Part shown: positions 38,198-47,108 of the stretch, one piece after another | How the letters are laid out: each line of letters starts with the position of its first letter | Numbering within the stretch: the first letter of the stretch is position 1 | Assembly (NCBI RefSeq): GCF_900638385.1 | Contig: NZ_LR134510.1 | Span: 248,001-312,000, forward strand | Direction of reading: 5' to 3' | DNA from: Actinobacillus delphinicola | GTDB taxonomy: Bacteria; Pseudomonadota; Gammaproteobacteria; Enterobacterales; Pasteurellaceae | Length of the DNA stretch: 64,000 bases | Made by a program: the position numbers and the translations under genes | Notes under the pieces: generated by a model | What the model was told of the DNA's origin: nothing | Seen by the model: only the letters and a program-made list of their open reading frames with translations | Database searches by the model: none

Positions 38198-39205
38198 ATG
38201 AACAAGCACACTAAAAATAATTCACCGCAACCCTCTATTGTCATGGCAATTCCCGTTGGATTATTTGGAAGCGTTATGGGATTAACAGGGCTTACACTGG
38301 CATACCGTCAATTTGCTCAGCAATACGCTTTTTTTAATCATATTGCGACTGGATTAAGCATATTTACGCTTTTTGTATTTACTGTACTGACCTGCCTTTT
38401 TGTTTTAAAGTGGATCTTCTTTTTTGAGCAAGCTAAAGCAGAATTTCAAGATCCTATGACAAAAAGCTTTTTTGCTACGATTACTATTTCACTATTATTG
38501 TTACCTCTTATATTAAATCAATATTCTCATACTCTCGCATTTTATGTTTGGATTGTTGGCGTAACATTATCCTGGATTTTTGCCATTTACATGTTACATT
38601 TTTGGATCGAAACCAAACATATTGCCACTCAATTAACCCCTGCTTGGGTGCTGCCTGTTGTGGGTACACTTAATATTCCCCCTGCATCTGTACTTTTTCA
38701 CGGGCAATATCTATATATTTTAAATTTAACCTCATTAAGCATTGGTATCTTTTTTGCTATTCCGCTCATTACGTTAATTTTCTCACGTATTGTTTTTATA
38801 GAAAAATTACCATCAAATTTTATGCCAACACTCATTATCCTTGTTGCACCTTTTAGCGTGGCGTACCTTGCCTATGCAGCAACATTTAAAGCACTGACGC
38901 CTTTTTCTTACGCATTATTTAGCATCGGTGTTTTTATTTTTCTTGGATTACTTCCACAATTAATGCACGCAACACGCATGCTCTCTTTTAAAGTGATTTG
39001 GTGGGCAATCAGCTTCCCAATTGCTGCTATGTTGAATAGTATGTACAGCGTAGCAAAACTTGCTCATCAAGATTATCCACTTTTCGCACAAGCTTTACTC
39101 ATGGTAACCAATATTGGCCTATTGCTTTTTAGCCTGATTATTCTCTTTTTAATTTATCGAACCGCTAAAGGAATTATTATGCGCGAAGTCCATTGTTTCT
39201 GTTAA
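38198..39205 (+). CDS. tehA: TehA/SLAC1-family (TDT) transporter
   Basis: 335 residues, ten predicted membrane helices, of the tellurite-resistance/dicarboxylate transporter family. The start IPVGLFGSVMGLTGLTLAY, the EAKAEFQDPMTKSFFATI loop and the WVLPVVGTLNIPPAS segment are characteristic. Haemophilus TehA is the structural model of plant SLAC1 anion channels. No tehB is adjacent. Because several TDT paralogues exist in the family the specific name is provisional; an anion or dicarboxylate exporter is the safe call. Confidence 0.75.
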   Translation: MNKHTKNNSPQPSIVMAIPVGLFGSVMGLTGLTLAYRQFAQQYAFFNHIATGLSIFTLFVFTVLTCLFVLKWIFFFEQAKAEFQDPMTKSFFATITISLLLLPLILNQYSHTLAFYVWIVGVTLSWIFAIYMLHFWIETKHIATQLTPAWVLPVVGTLNIPPASVLFHGQYLYILNLTSLSIGIFFAIPLITLIFSRIVFIEKLPSNFMPTLIILVAPFSVAYLAYAATFKALTPFSYALFSIGVFIFLGLLPQLMHATRMLSFKVIWWAISFPIAAMLNSMYSVAKLAHQDYPLFAQALLMVTNIGLLLFSLIILFLIYRTAKGIIMREVHCFC

Positions 39206-39235
39206 ATTTTGCTTTATGTTTAAGCCCTCGTTTTC

Positions 39236-39263
39236 TTGCGAATGCTTAAAAAAAGCGTAAAAT
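39236..39263 (+). promoter_or_regulatory. Candidate thrS promoter
   Basis: TTGCGA (39236-39241), 16-base spacer, TAAAAT (39258-39263), giving a leader of roughly 120 nt before thrS. Confidence 0.45.
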
Positions 39264-39312
39264 GGTAAACGTTTTCGTTATCCATTGTAGGGATGACATT
39301 AAACAATGTTTC

Positions 39313-39342
39313 AACAAGGGCAAGTCCCTTGTTTTCTTTTTT
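39313..39342 (+). terminator. Terminator-like hairpin in the thrS leader (possible attenuator)
   Basis: AACAAGGG (39313-39320), CAAGT loop, CCCTTGTT (39326-39333), then TTCTTTTTT. It lies between the candidate promoter and the gene, so it could attenuate thrS transcription. Confidence 0.6.
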
Positions 39343-39351
39343 ATTTAACAC

Positions 39352-39372
39352 GTAACCTGTCGTGAGGGTTAC
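39352..39372 (+). promoter_or_regulatory. thrS translational operator-like hairpin with CGU loop
   Basis: GTAACC (39352-39357) pairs with GGTTAC (39367-39372); the nine-base loop TGTCGTGAG includes CGT, a threonine anticodon. The hairpin is 20 bases before the ATG and next to the AAGGA site. In E. coli the ThrRS protein represses its own mRNA by binding a tRNA-Thr-like anticodon stem-loop upstream of the start, so this is a candidate equivalent. Confidence 0.45.
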
Positions 39373-39392
39373 CACTGTGAAAGGATTAAATT

Positions 39393-41324
39393 ATGCCAAT
39401 TATTACTTTACCGGACGGCTCTACTCGTCAATTTGATAAACCCGTTACTATCATGGAAGTGACTGAAAGCATTGGCTCTGGTCTTGCAAAAGCAACTATC
39501 GCTGGTCGTGTAAACGGTGTACGTCACGATGCTTGTGACTTAATCGAAGACGATGCAAAATTAGAAATCATCACTGCAAAAGATGAAGATGGTTTAGAAA
39601 TTATCCGTCACTCTTGCGCTCACCTTTTAGGTCATGCCATTAAACAACTCTATCCAAATGTAAAAATGGCCATCGGACCAACTATTGATAACGGTTTCTA
39701 CTACGACGTAGATCTTGATCATTCTTTAACTCAAGAAGACTTAGAAAAAATTGAAAAACGTATGCTTGAGTTAGCAAAAACGAACTACGACGTTGTAAAA
39801 AAAGTGGGTACTTGGCAAGATGCGTTTGATACATTCGTAGAACGTGAAGAACCTTACAAACAAGAAATTCTTGATGAAAATATTGAACGCAGTGCAACTC
39901 CTGCGCTTTACCACCACCAAGAATATATCGATATGTGTCGTGGTCCACATGTACCAAACATGCGCTTCTGCCACAACTTCAAATTAATGAAAGTCGCTGG
40001 TGCTTACTGGCGTGGTAACAGTGATAACAAAATGTTACAACGTATTTACGGTACTGCATGGGCAGACAAAAAACAACTTAAAGCTTACTTACAACGTTTA
40101 GAAGAAGCGGCAAAACGTGATCACCGTAAAATCGGTAAAGCGTTAGACCTCTATCATATGCAAGAAGAAGCACCTGGTATGGTGTTCTGGCATAACGATG
40201 GTTGGACAATTTTCCGTGAGTTAGAAACTTTCGTTCGTACTAAATTAAAAGAATACGATTACCAAGAAGTAAAAGGTCCATTCATGATGGATCGTGTACT
40301 TTGGGAACGTACTGGTCACTGGCAAAACTACGGTGATTTAATGTTCACAACACAATCAGAAAACCGTGAATATGCAATCAAACCAATGAACTGCCCAGGG
40401 CACGTACAAATCTTCAACCAAGGTTTGAAATCTTACCGCGATTTACCATTACGTATGGCAGAATTTGGTTCTTGCCACCGTAACGAACCATCAGGTTCAT
40501 TACACGGTTTAATGCGTGTTCGTGGCTTTACCCAAGACGATGCTCATATTTTCTGTACTGAAGATCAAATTGAAAGCGAAGTAACAAGTTGTATCCGTAT
40601 GGTTTACGACATTTATAAAACTTTCGGCTTCTCTGATATCGAAGTAAAACTTTCTACTCGTCCAGAAAATCGTATCGGTAGCGATGAAATGTGGGATCGT
40701 GCAGAAGAAGACTTAGCAAAAGCCTTAACTGCAAATGGTTTAGAATATGAAATCCAAGTAGGCGAAGGTGCATTCTATGGTCCGAAAATTGAATTTGCAC
40801 TTCGTGACTGTCTAGATCGTGAATGGCAATGTGGTACTATCCAACTTGACTTCGCATTACCAGGTCGCCTTGGCGCAACCTACGTAGCAGAAGACAATGA
40901 CCGCAAAACACCAGTTATGATTCACCGTGCAATTTTAGGTTCTATCGAACGTTTCATCGGTATCATCACTGAAGAATACGCAGGTTTCTTCCCAGCATGG
41001 TTAGCACCAACTCAAGCGGTTGTAATGAACATCACTGATAGCCAAGCAGACTATGTGAAAAAAGTGGTGAAAACCCTTTCTGATGCAGGTCTTCGTGCAA
41101 AAGCAGACTTACGTAACGAAAAAGTTGGTTTCAAAATCCGCGAACACACCTTACATCGTGTACCGTACATGCTTGTTGTCGGTGATAAAGAAATTGAAGA
41201 AGGCAAAGTAGCTGTCCGTACCCGTAAAGGTCAAGATCTCGGCACAATGACAGTGGAAGAATTTACTCAACTTCTTAAAAACCAAGTTCAAAACCGTGAA
41301 CTTAAACTTATCGGCGAAGAATAA
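39393..41324 (+). CDS. thrS: Threonine--tRNA ligase
   Basis: 643 residues, full length. N-terminal TGS domain ([19 protein letters not shown]), editing domain with HxxxH-type [10 protein letters not shown] (about 73-82), class II catalytic core with [10 protein letters not shown] and motif 2 [17 protein letters not shown], motif 3 and the C-terminal anticodon-binding domain. infC, rpmI and rplT, its usual neighbours in enterics, do not follow. Confidence 0.98.
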   Translation: MPIITLPDGSTRQFDKPVTIMEVTESIGSGLAKATIAGRVNGVRHDACDLIEDDAKLEIITAKDEDGLEIIRHSCAHLLGHAIKQLYPNVKMAIGPTIDNGFYYDVDLDHSLTQEDLEKIEKRMLELAKTNYDVVKKVGTWQDAFDTFVEREEPYKQEILDENIERSATPALYHHQEYIDMCRGPHVPNMRFCHNFKLMKVAGAYWRGNSDNKMLQRIYGTAWADKKQLKAYLQRLEEAAKRDHRKIGKALDLYHMQEEAPGMVFWHNDGWTIFRELETFVRTKLKEYDYQEVKGPFMMDRVLWERTGHWQNYGDLMFTTQSENREYAIKPMNCPGHVQIFNQGLKSYRDLPLRMAEFGSCHRNEPSGSLHGLMRVRGFTQDDAHIFCTEDQIESEVTSCIRMVYDIYKTFGFSDIEVKLSTRPENRIGSDEMWDRAEEDLAKALTANGLEYEIQVGEGAFYGPKIEFALRDCLDREWQCGTIQLDFALPGRLGATYVAEDNDRKTPVMIHRAILGSIERFIGIITEEYAGFFPAWLAPTQAVVMNITDSQADYVKKVVKTLSDAGLRAKADLRNEKVGFKIREHTLHRVPYMLVVGDKEIEEGKVAVRTRKGQDLGTMTVEEFTQLLKNQVQNRELKLIGEE

Positions 41325-41346
41325 TTTCTGCTGATTTCCTACTAAT

Positions 41347-41390
41347 CACGCCCCCAATTTTCTAAAAAATTTATGGAAAATCGGGGCGTG
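41347..41390 (-). repeat. Dispersed repeat, copy 6 (two-armed)
   Basis: 44 nt. On the minus strand: arm CACGCCCCGATTTTC, then core CATAAATTTTTTAGAAAATT and GGGGGCGTG. A run of five T follows on the plus strand, so the element can serve as the thrS terminator. Lies 22 bases after the thrS stop. Confidence 0.8.
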
Positions 41391-41641
41391 TTTTTATCAA
41401 ATGGAGTGAAGTTTTTTATATGAATTAAAAAAATATTAAATTTTTATGCTAAAATACGATCCCAGTCTAGTAGCCCATACCCTTCTTGCATGACAGGAAG
41501 GTAATTCTTTGTGGGTATTTAATTGTTCATCATGTTCTCTTTTTATAAAAAGAAACTAAATTGTAAATAAATTGTTATTAAGTTTTACTCTTTTTATTTA
41601 TAATTCTTAAAATTTATCATTTCATCAGTAAAGGAAAAAAA
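41391..41641 (+). other. Intergenic region before udk with possible leader hairpin
   Basis: About 250 bases without a gene. AT-rich except for the stretch 41461-41521, where CCTTC (41481-41485) can pair with GAAGG across TTGCATGACAG, and ATACCC can pair with GGGTAT further out. TGCTAAAATACGAT before it could hold a -10 box. A structured udk leader is possible but no known RNA family is recognised. Confidence 0.3.
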
Positions 41642-42295
41642 ATGTCTGATCAATCTTGCATAATTATCGCAATCGCAGGGGCATCTGCGTCGGGTAAAAG
41701 TCTATTTGCGTCAACTATTTTAAAGGAACTAAAAACTGAAGGCGTGAACGATATCGGAATTATTTCTGAAGATAATTACTATAAAGATCAGTCACATTTA
41801 GCATTAGAAGAACGTGTGAAAACTAACTATGACCACCCAAATGCGATGGATCGTGATCTACTTCTTGCTCATTTACAAACCCTAAAAGCAGGAAAAGCGG
41901 TAGATATTCCAGATTATAGTTACGTTGAACATACTCGTACCCAAAAAATCCATCATTTTGAACCTAAAAAAATTATCATCTTAGAAGGGATTTTACTTTT
42001 AACTGATGAACGTATCCGTGAAATCGCAGATATGTCTGTGTTCGTTGATACTCCACTTGATATTTGTTTTATTCGCCGTTTAAAACGTGATATGGAAGAA
42101 CGCGGTCGTTCTATGGAATCCGTGATTAATCAATATCATGCGACTGTGCGTCCAATGTTCTTACAATTTATTGAGCCATCAAAACGCTATGCGGATATTA
42201 TCGTGCCTCGTGGCGGTAAAAACCGTATTGCAATCAATATGTTAAAAGCTCAAATTCTCCATTTATTAGGGAAAACTCCACACCACTCAAACTAA
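41642..42295 (+). CDS. udk: Uridine kinase
   Basis: 217 residues. Walker A GASASGKS (about 13-20), then [21 protein letters not shown] and the lid segment [15 protein letters not shown]. Phosphorylates uridine and cytidine in pyrimidine salvage. Ribosome binding site AAAGGA; forms an operon with dcd, 18 bp apart, the same order as in many gamma-proteobacteria. Confidence 0.97.
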   Translation: MSDQSCIIIAIAGASASGKSLFASTILKELKTEGVNDIGIISEDNYYKDQSHLALEERVKTNYDHPNAMDRDLLLAHLQTLKAGKAVDIPDYSYVEHTRTQKIHHFEPKKIIILEGILLLTDERIREIADMSVFVDTPLDICFIRRLKRDMEERGRSMESVINQYHATVRPMFLQFIEPSKRYADIIVPRGGKNRIAINMLKAQILHLLGKTPHHSN

Positions 42296-42313
42296 TTCAA
42301 AAAAGGAAAGCCG

Positions 42314-42901
42314 ATGCGACTTTGTGATACCGATATTGAACGCTATTTAGATGAAGGAAAAATTAAACTTACTCCTCGTCCAGACAACGACCAAATTAAC
42401 GGTGCAACGGTTGATGTCCGTTTAGGAAATTCTTTCCGAGTGTTTAAGGATTATGCATTACCTTACATTGATTTAAGCGGTCCACGTGAAACTGTCGCTG
42501 CCCAACTTGAAGCAGTGATGAGCGATGAAATTATCGTAGAAGATGGCGATGCTTTTTTCTTACATCCTGGAGAATTAGCACTCGCAACCACCTATGAAAA
42601 TGTAGAGTTACCAGCAAATATTATTGGCTGGCTCGATGGGCGCTCTTCCCTTGCTCGCCTTGGATTAATGGTACATGTTACGGCACACCGAATCGATCCG
42701 GGTTGGCAGGGCAAAATTGTTTTAGAATTTTTCAATTCAGGTAAATTACCGCTGGCACTTCGTCCTAAAATGACAATTGGTGCATTAAGTTTTGAGATTC
42801 TAAGTAATAATGCGGCACGCCCTTATAATGTGCGTCGTGATGCAAAATATAAAAATCAACAAAATGCGGTTGCAAGTCGCATTGATGAAGATAATCAATA
42901 G
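42314..42901 (+). CDS. dcd: dCTP deaminase
   Basis: 195 residues, full length. Contains [41 protein letters not shown] and the C-terminal [14 protein letters not shown]. Converts dCTP to dUTP for dTMP synthesis. Same operon as udk; hairpin terminator follows. Confidence 0.97.
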   Translation: MRLCDTDIERYLDEGKIKLTPRPDNDQINGATVDVRLGNSFRVFKDYALPYIDLSGPRETVAAQLEAVMSDEIIVEDGDAFFLHPGELALATTYENVELPANIIGWLDGRSSLARLGLMVHVTAHRIDPGWQGKIVLEFFNSGKLPLALRPKMTIGALSFEILSNNAARPYNVRRDAKYKNQQNAVASRIDEDNQ

Positions 42902-42918
42902 TTTCTTAAATTAAGCAA

Positions 42919-42941
42919 AAAGGTAGCATAGTGCTACCTTC
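42919..42941 (+). terminator. Terminator after dcd
   Basis: AAGGTAGCA/TGCTACCTT stem with a TAG loop and a weak T-rich tail. Confidence 0.7.
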
Positions 42942-42968
42942 TGTTATCTAATTAATATATCAAAAAAT

Positions 42969-43002
42969 TAAAATGCCTTGGCGATGACCAAGGCATTTTT
43001 TA
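42969..43002 (-). terminator. Terminator at the end of the tad operon
   Basis: AAAATGCCTTGG/CCAAGGCATTTT stem with a CGATGA loop and T tracts on both sides, just after the last tadG. Confidence 0.85.
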
Positions 43003-43005
43003 TCT

Positions 43006-45840
43006 TTACGGTGGGGATACCCCTGCTGGATCAAAACTTGAACCTTGTCCTGGTGGAGTTGAGCCATCTGGTGCAGTGCCTGATGATGTCGTTCCTGTTG
43101 CCGAACCAGTGGACGATGAGCTAGTAGAACCATTGGATGAGCTTGTTCCACTATCCGATGGAACAGGTAATCCAGAGGATGAACTAGATGACGGCGAACC
43201 TAAAACAGGTGAGTTTGTTAATGGGTCGGTATTATTGTTAAATACAGGGCGTTTATCTGTAATTTGTCCGACTTCATTATTAAGTCCTGTCGCACTGCGG
43301 ATAGCATTTGCCAGTTCATCAGCACTTTTTGCTGTGTAATAATTACCTTCTCCAACACATTTTTGCCATGCTGCTGTTTGTTCTCGGGTATCAGTATCTT
43401 TAGCTTGACGTGGGTCATACCCTACCGCAATAAAGCTGATCTTGGAGTTATATTTAGTATAACCATCTTGTTGCAAGCTATCTAATCGACGACGAATACG
43501 ATCACAAAGCCCCATTTCTTCTTGTCCTTGTCCTTGTCCTTGTACTCCATTTGACTGGCTACGTAAATATTTAGCGGGATCCATTAAACTACGAGTAATG
43601 TAGTTATGATATGCTGGTAGATGCCCTCTTCTACGACTGCTATATCCGTACGGCACTAATGTACCATCAACATTTACTGGAACTTGATCTGAGTTATACT
43701 GTTTACTTTCTTCCCCGCCTGCAACAGGTAACATAGTCCGTCGCAATGTTCCTTGTGGTGTGGTATCAATACCGTCTGATAAAACAACGATAAAACGTTT
43801 AGTATTCGATTTAATTTTATCTGGTAATGCTGTTTTATCTTCTTGCATTAATAAATTAGCACCAATCATTAATCCAGAAGAGGCCAACGTTGCTCCTTGC
43901 GGAGCAATATTTTCAAAGTCCGCATTTAATTTATCTAAATCAGCATTGGTGCTGGTATACCATACTTGTGTAGTGGATGGTTGCGGATCTTTGTCACGTT
44001 GATGCAAACAATACATATTCTTATTGAATTTATAAAATGATTTTTGACTAGTTAATGGCGAACCATCGAAATGATCTACCATATCTAATGTCTTGAAGTA
44101 GTCTAAATCATAACTATCTGTTTTATAAATACACATTTGTTTTTGTTGAGCTTGCAACGTTTTCAAAGTGTTTTGATCATTAGTCAGTGTATCTTGCGTA
44201 TCTGTTAGTTGATCTTGTAGATCTTGTAGTTTGTTTTGATCATTATCTAAATTATCATACGCATCATTACAGCCAGTTGTCCAGTCCATTTGACACTGAT
44301 TTACCTTTTGTTGTTCTGCTGGAATCCGTCCATTCACGTCTTGTATGTTCTGTTGAAGTTGTTTAATCTGAGTTTGATCATTTTGAATGCTAGATTGTTG
44401 ATCAGCGGTTTGTTGTGTAGCCCTATCACAAAAATCTTTATTTCTCGGATCACCAATATAAATTGGCGTATCAAGTTGAGTCTTGTTATAAATATAAGGT
44501 AAAGCACATTGTTGCGAATCCTTATATAATTGCGAACCATAACCAAACAAAGCAAAACCAATTCGGTTATAAACTTTAGGTGCATTCGGATCTGATGATG
44601 GTTTCAATAAAGAAGTAGATACTTTTTTAATTACTGAACGCAATACGTTAATTTTTACATCAGGATCATCAGGTGATAAATCTTTTGCTGGTCTCCCATC
44701 AATACCATCCATCATTGAGCTTGAAAAGTCAGCCACAAACATAATATCAACTGGAATATTCGCACGATATTTACCGATATAAACAGTATTATCAACCGCA
44801 ATTTTTTGACTACGACCAAAAGATAAGCCATAATCTTTTTTGAAGTCATTTCCCCAGAATAACCAAGATGGACGTTCAAATCCTCCATCGACCACACAGG
44901 CAATATCGTTTGTTAATACGCCATTTCTTAAAACATGGTCGCAGTGATAATAAAAGTCATCTTTAATATTATAGTTATTTCCTGCATTTCCTGTGCTTGT
45001 ATAATCTTTATAAGTATCAGGCAAGTAATAGCTACGGACGACACTCGCAACCATTTGGATATTACGTTCGTATTCTTTAAATTCTAAGTCACATTGTTTA
45101 TAGGCGGTTGGATCAGTTTTTGATTCCGAACAACCTTTTAAAGGAATCCCCACATTTTTTGCATGTAACTCAAAATTTTTAAAGTTTTGCGCTATGATGC
45201 TTTTCGCATTAACTGCACTATTGTATGCATCAACTTGCTGTTTATAGTCAGCTTTTGCTTGTTCATATTGTTGTTCAGCCGCATTATATTGATCGACTTC
45301 ATCATGGTAGGTGTTCATAGCATCTTGGTAATCTTGCCATTTTTGTCGGTAATCATCTACCTGATCTTCATAGTTACGTTCAGCCTCTCTGTATGCTCTA
45401 TGGCATGCATGGCTATAGTAATCGTACCCAGCAGCATCACATACCTGTTCTCTATCTGGTCTTTGTGGTGCAACGGGTGCAGTTGGTGCTACAGGTTGTG
45501 TTGGCGGTTGTTGTGTAAAAGGACCAGGTTTAGGTGGTAAAGGTTTATTAGCATCTCCCAAACCGAGTTGAGAATTAATGCCTACAATATTTTGATTATC
45601 ACGAAAACGGTTATCTTCTGCAGTTAAAAATAATCCTGCTTGTTGTAACCCTTGTGTAAAACGTACTTTATCAAATAAAATCCCTGTGCCATCTACAACA
45701 AAAGTAACATAACCAATGATTACCGCAGAAAGTAAAACGGTAATCATGCCATAAACACCCGATTCATCACGGTAAAATTCTTCAATTTTTCTACTTAGCA
45801 GTGACTTCACTAATTTCTCTTTCAAAATGCGTTTTTTCAT
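43006..45840 (-). CDS. tadG: TadG, distal copy: pilus-assembly protein with vWA domain
   Basis: 944 residues. N-terminal TadE/G segment with one membrane helix (about 27-50). A Pro-rich stretch (98-128) and a coiled coil (145-215) lead to a von Willebrand A domain with the metal site DFSSS at 371-375. A Gln/Asp-rich coiled coil of about 97 residues (472-568), flanked by C471 and C570, is inserted in the vWA domain. The last 60 residues are Ser/Thr/Gly/Pro-rich, a tail the proximal TadG lacks. A GGACAA hexamer repeats in QGQGQGQ. TadG is thought to act with TadE and TadF as pseudopilin-type assembly proteins. Last gene of the locus. Confidence 0.85.
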   Translation of the reverse strand: MKKRILKEKLVKSLLSRKIEEFYRDESGVYGMITVLLSAVIIGYVTFVVDGTGILFDKVRFTQGLQQAGLFLTAEDNRFRDNQNIVGINSQLGLGDANKPLPPKPGPFTQQPPTQPVAPTAPVAPQRPDREQVCDAAGYDYYSHACHRAYREAERNYEDQVDDYRQKWQDYQDAMNTYHDEVDQYNAAEQQYEQAKADYKQQVDAYNSAVNAKSIIAQNFKNFELHAKNVGIPLKGCSESKTDPTAYKQCDLEFKEYERNIQMVASVVRSYYLPDTYKDYTSTGNAGNNYNIKDDFYYHCDHVLRNGVLTNDIACVVDGGFERPSWLFWGNDFKKDYGLSFGRSQKIAVDNTVYIGKYRANIPVDIMFVADFSSSMMDGIDGRPAKDLSPDDPDVKINVLRSVIKKVSTSLLKPSSDPNAPKVYNRIGFALFGYGSQLYKDSQQCALPYIYNKTQLDTPIYIGDPRNKDFCDRATQQTADQQSSIQNDQTQIKQLQQNIQDVNGRIPAEQQKVNQCQMDWTTGCNDAYDNLDNDQNKLQDLQDQLTDTQDTLTNDQNTLKTLQAQQKQMCIYKTDSYDLDYFKTLDMVDHFDGSPLTSQKSFYKFNKNMYCLHQRDKDPQPSTTQVWYTSTNADLDKLNADFENIAPQGATLASSGLMIGANLLMQEDKTALPDKIKSNTKRFIVVLSDGIDTTPQGTLRRTMLPVAGGEESKQYNSDQVPVNVDGTLVPYGYSSRRRGHLPAYHNYITRSLMDPAKYLRSQSNGVQGQGQGQEEMGLCDRIRRRLDSLQQDGYTKYNSKISFIAVGYDPRQAKDTDTREQTAAWQKCVGEGNYYTAKSADELANAIRSATGLNNEVGQITDKRPVFNNNTDPLTNSPVLGSPSSSSSSGLPVPSDSGTSSSNGSTSSSSTGSATGTTSSGTAPDGSTPPGQGSSFDPAGVSPP

Positions 45841-45864
45841 TTCAATATCCTTTTAGCAAATTTC

Positions 45865-46488
45865 TTAACGCCCAACTGCATGGGAAGAAGAACGTAACGT
45901 TCCGTTCGCATAGGCAGGTCCTACTACTAATGATCTAAATACACTATAAGCAGGAACACAAACTGTAACCTGATACAGTGGTATAGTTCTCTCATCATTT
46001 TGCTCACTACGAGGAGCTATATTTTGAAAATTTAATAAATTTGTGGTTGGAACACATTGTTGTGTATCCCCCAACGGTTGTGAAAGTGACATATCTACAA
46101 CTGGTTCTTTCGTCGCCGAGGTTTGTTTAAATTGTAAAGATTGAATGACTAAATAAAGCGGTCTTGAATCATTTGGATTACCGTAATACATCGCCTTAGC
46201 CAAAATTTTTAATGGTTTGACTTCTGATTCAGATATCGCTTCTACTTTCCCTTTGCCGTCCGCTGTACGGTAAAGTTGGGTACGTTCCCGTAAGACAGTC
46301 ACTAACGAATAAGAAATATTATCTAACTGTGCTACTGTCGCACGTGTAATGGCTAAGTCCATCATAAAAAAGAGGACTAAGACTAAAAACATCACCGTCA
46401 ATAAGAACTCTATCGCTGCGGCCCCTTTGGTTTCTCGGAGAAATCGCTTTATGGGGTTAAGAAGTTTTATTAAAGTATGAACGTTCAT
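45865..46488 (-). CDS. tadF: TadF, distal copy
   Basis: 207 residues. A cytoplasmic basic stretch, then the TadE/F-like motif ETKGAAAIEFLLTVMFLVLVLFFM (membrane helix about 23-46) resembling a prepilin-type N-terminus, then a periplasmic domain with two cysteines. Nearly identical to the proximal TadF: two differences seen (Thr/Met in SAxKEP and His/Leu near the C-terminus). Start codon lies 32 bases inside tadE. Confidence 0.87.
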   Translation of the reverse strand: MNVHTLIKLLNPIKRFLRETKGAAAIEFLLTVMFLVLVLFFMMDLAITRATVAQLDNISYSLVTVLRERTQLYRTADGKGKVEAISESEVKPLKILAKAMYYGNPNDSRPLYLVIQSLQFKQTSATKEPVVDMSLSQPLGDTQQCVPTTNLLNFQNIAPRSEQNDERTIPLYQVTVCVPAYSVFRSLVVGPAYANGTLRSSSHAVGR

Positions 46489-47055
46489 AAATTTGTACCA
46501 CGAAAAATTGTCGAGTAAATAAGTGTTCTACCGTTGAGTTAATAAAAGGTATTGGCACGATAAAATGATATTTATACGAAATAACATAACGTGCGAGGGG
46601 GGCATCGTAACTACAAGATTTACCTTTTAAGCAATTATGGATGTAATCCGATGAATCGCTACCTTGATTATTTTTTACGGCATCAACGAGATTTGCTAAG
46701 TTACTTGCATAATCTATATGGACGGTTAATCCATCAATATTCGCTGCAAATAACCCCATTGTGGTTTGACCAACAATACTGTCATAACTTTTCAAAATAT
46801 TACGGCGAAGGGCATCTTGATAATCGCCCCCTTCATCATGTAAATCCGTTGTCTGTGTTAAACGTACACCTTCGGAAACGGCATACGTCCAATAGGCATT
46901 AGTAATTGCCATGCGTCCTAGTTCAAAGATCATGAAGATGATCAGAAAATAAATACCAATGGTTAAGCCAACCTCAACCATCATGTCGCCTTTATCTTGT
47001 TTTAAGAATTGACGGAGTCTTTGTGTTAAATTTCCTATCATCTTCTTTTCCTTAT
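45869..47055. repeat. 1.19-kb direct repeat (tadE-tadF), distal copy
   Basis: Matches 49619-50805 at a constant offset of 3750 bases with a handful of substitutions and no indels seen. Covers essentially all of tadF and tadE plus 14 bases before tadE including its ribosome binding site. Confidence 0.93.
46457..47041 (-). CDS. tadE: TadE, distal copy
   Basis: 194 residues from MIGNLTQRLRQF; the frame extends eleven codons upstream but the proximal copy and the AAGGAAAAG site fix this start. TadE motif DKGDMMVEVGLTIGIYFLII with one membrane helix (about 22-42) and a periplasmic domain with one CxxxxxC pair. Identical in amino-acid sequence to the proximal TadE. Overlaps tadF by 32 bases. Confidence 0.88.
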   Translation of the reverse strand: MIGNLTQRLRQFLKQDKGDMMVEVGLTIGIYFLIIFMIFELGRMAITNAYWTYAVSEGVRLTQTTDLHDEGGDYQDALRRNILKSYDSIVGQTTMGLFAANIDGLTVHIDYASNLANLVDAVKNNQGSDSSDYIHNCLKGKSCSYDAPLARYVISYKYHFIVPIPFINSTVEHLFTRQFFVVQIYERSYFNKTS

Positions 47056-47108
47056 CTACCCATGCGCTGAGCATTCTGTTTTAATAAATTCTTCTACTAA
47101 AACCATCA

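Noticed and set aside
39206-42901. Expected infC-rpmI-rplT operon after thrS
   Set aside because: Not present: thrS is followed by a dispersed repeat and udk-dcd. Separate loci are known in Haemophilus, so this is not reported as unusual.
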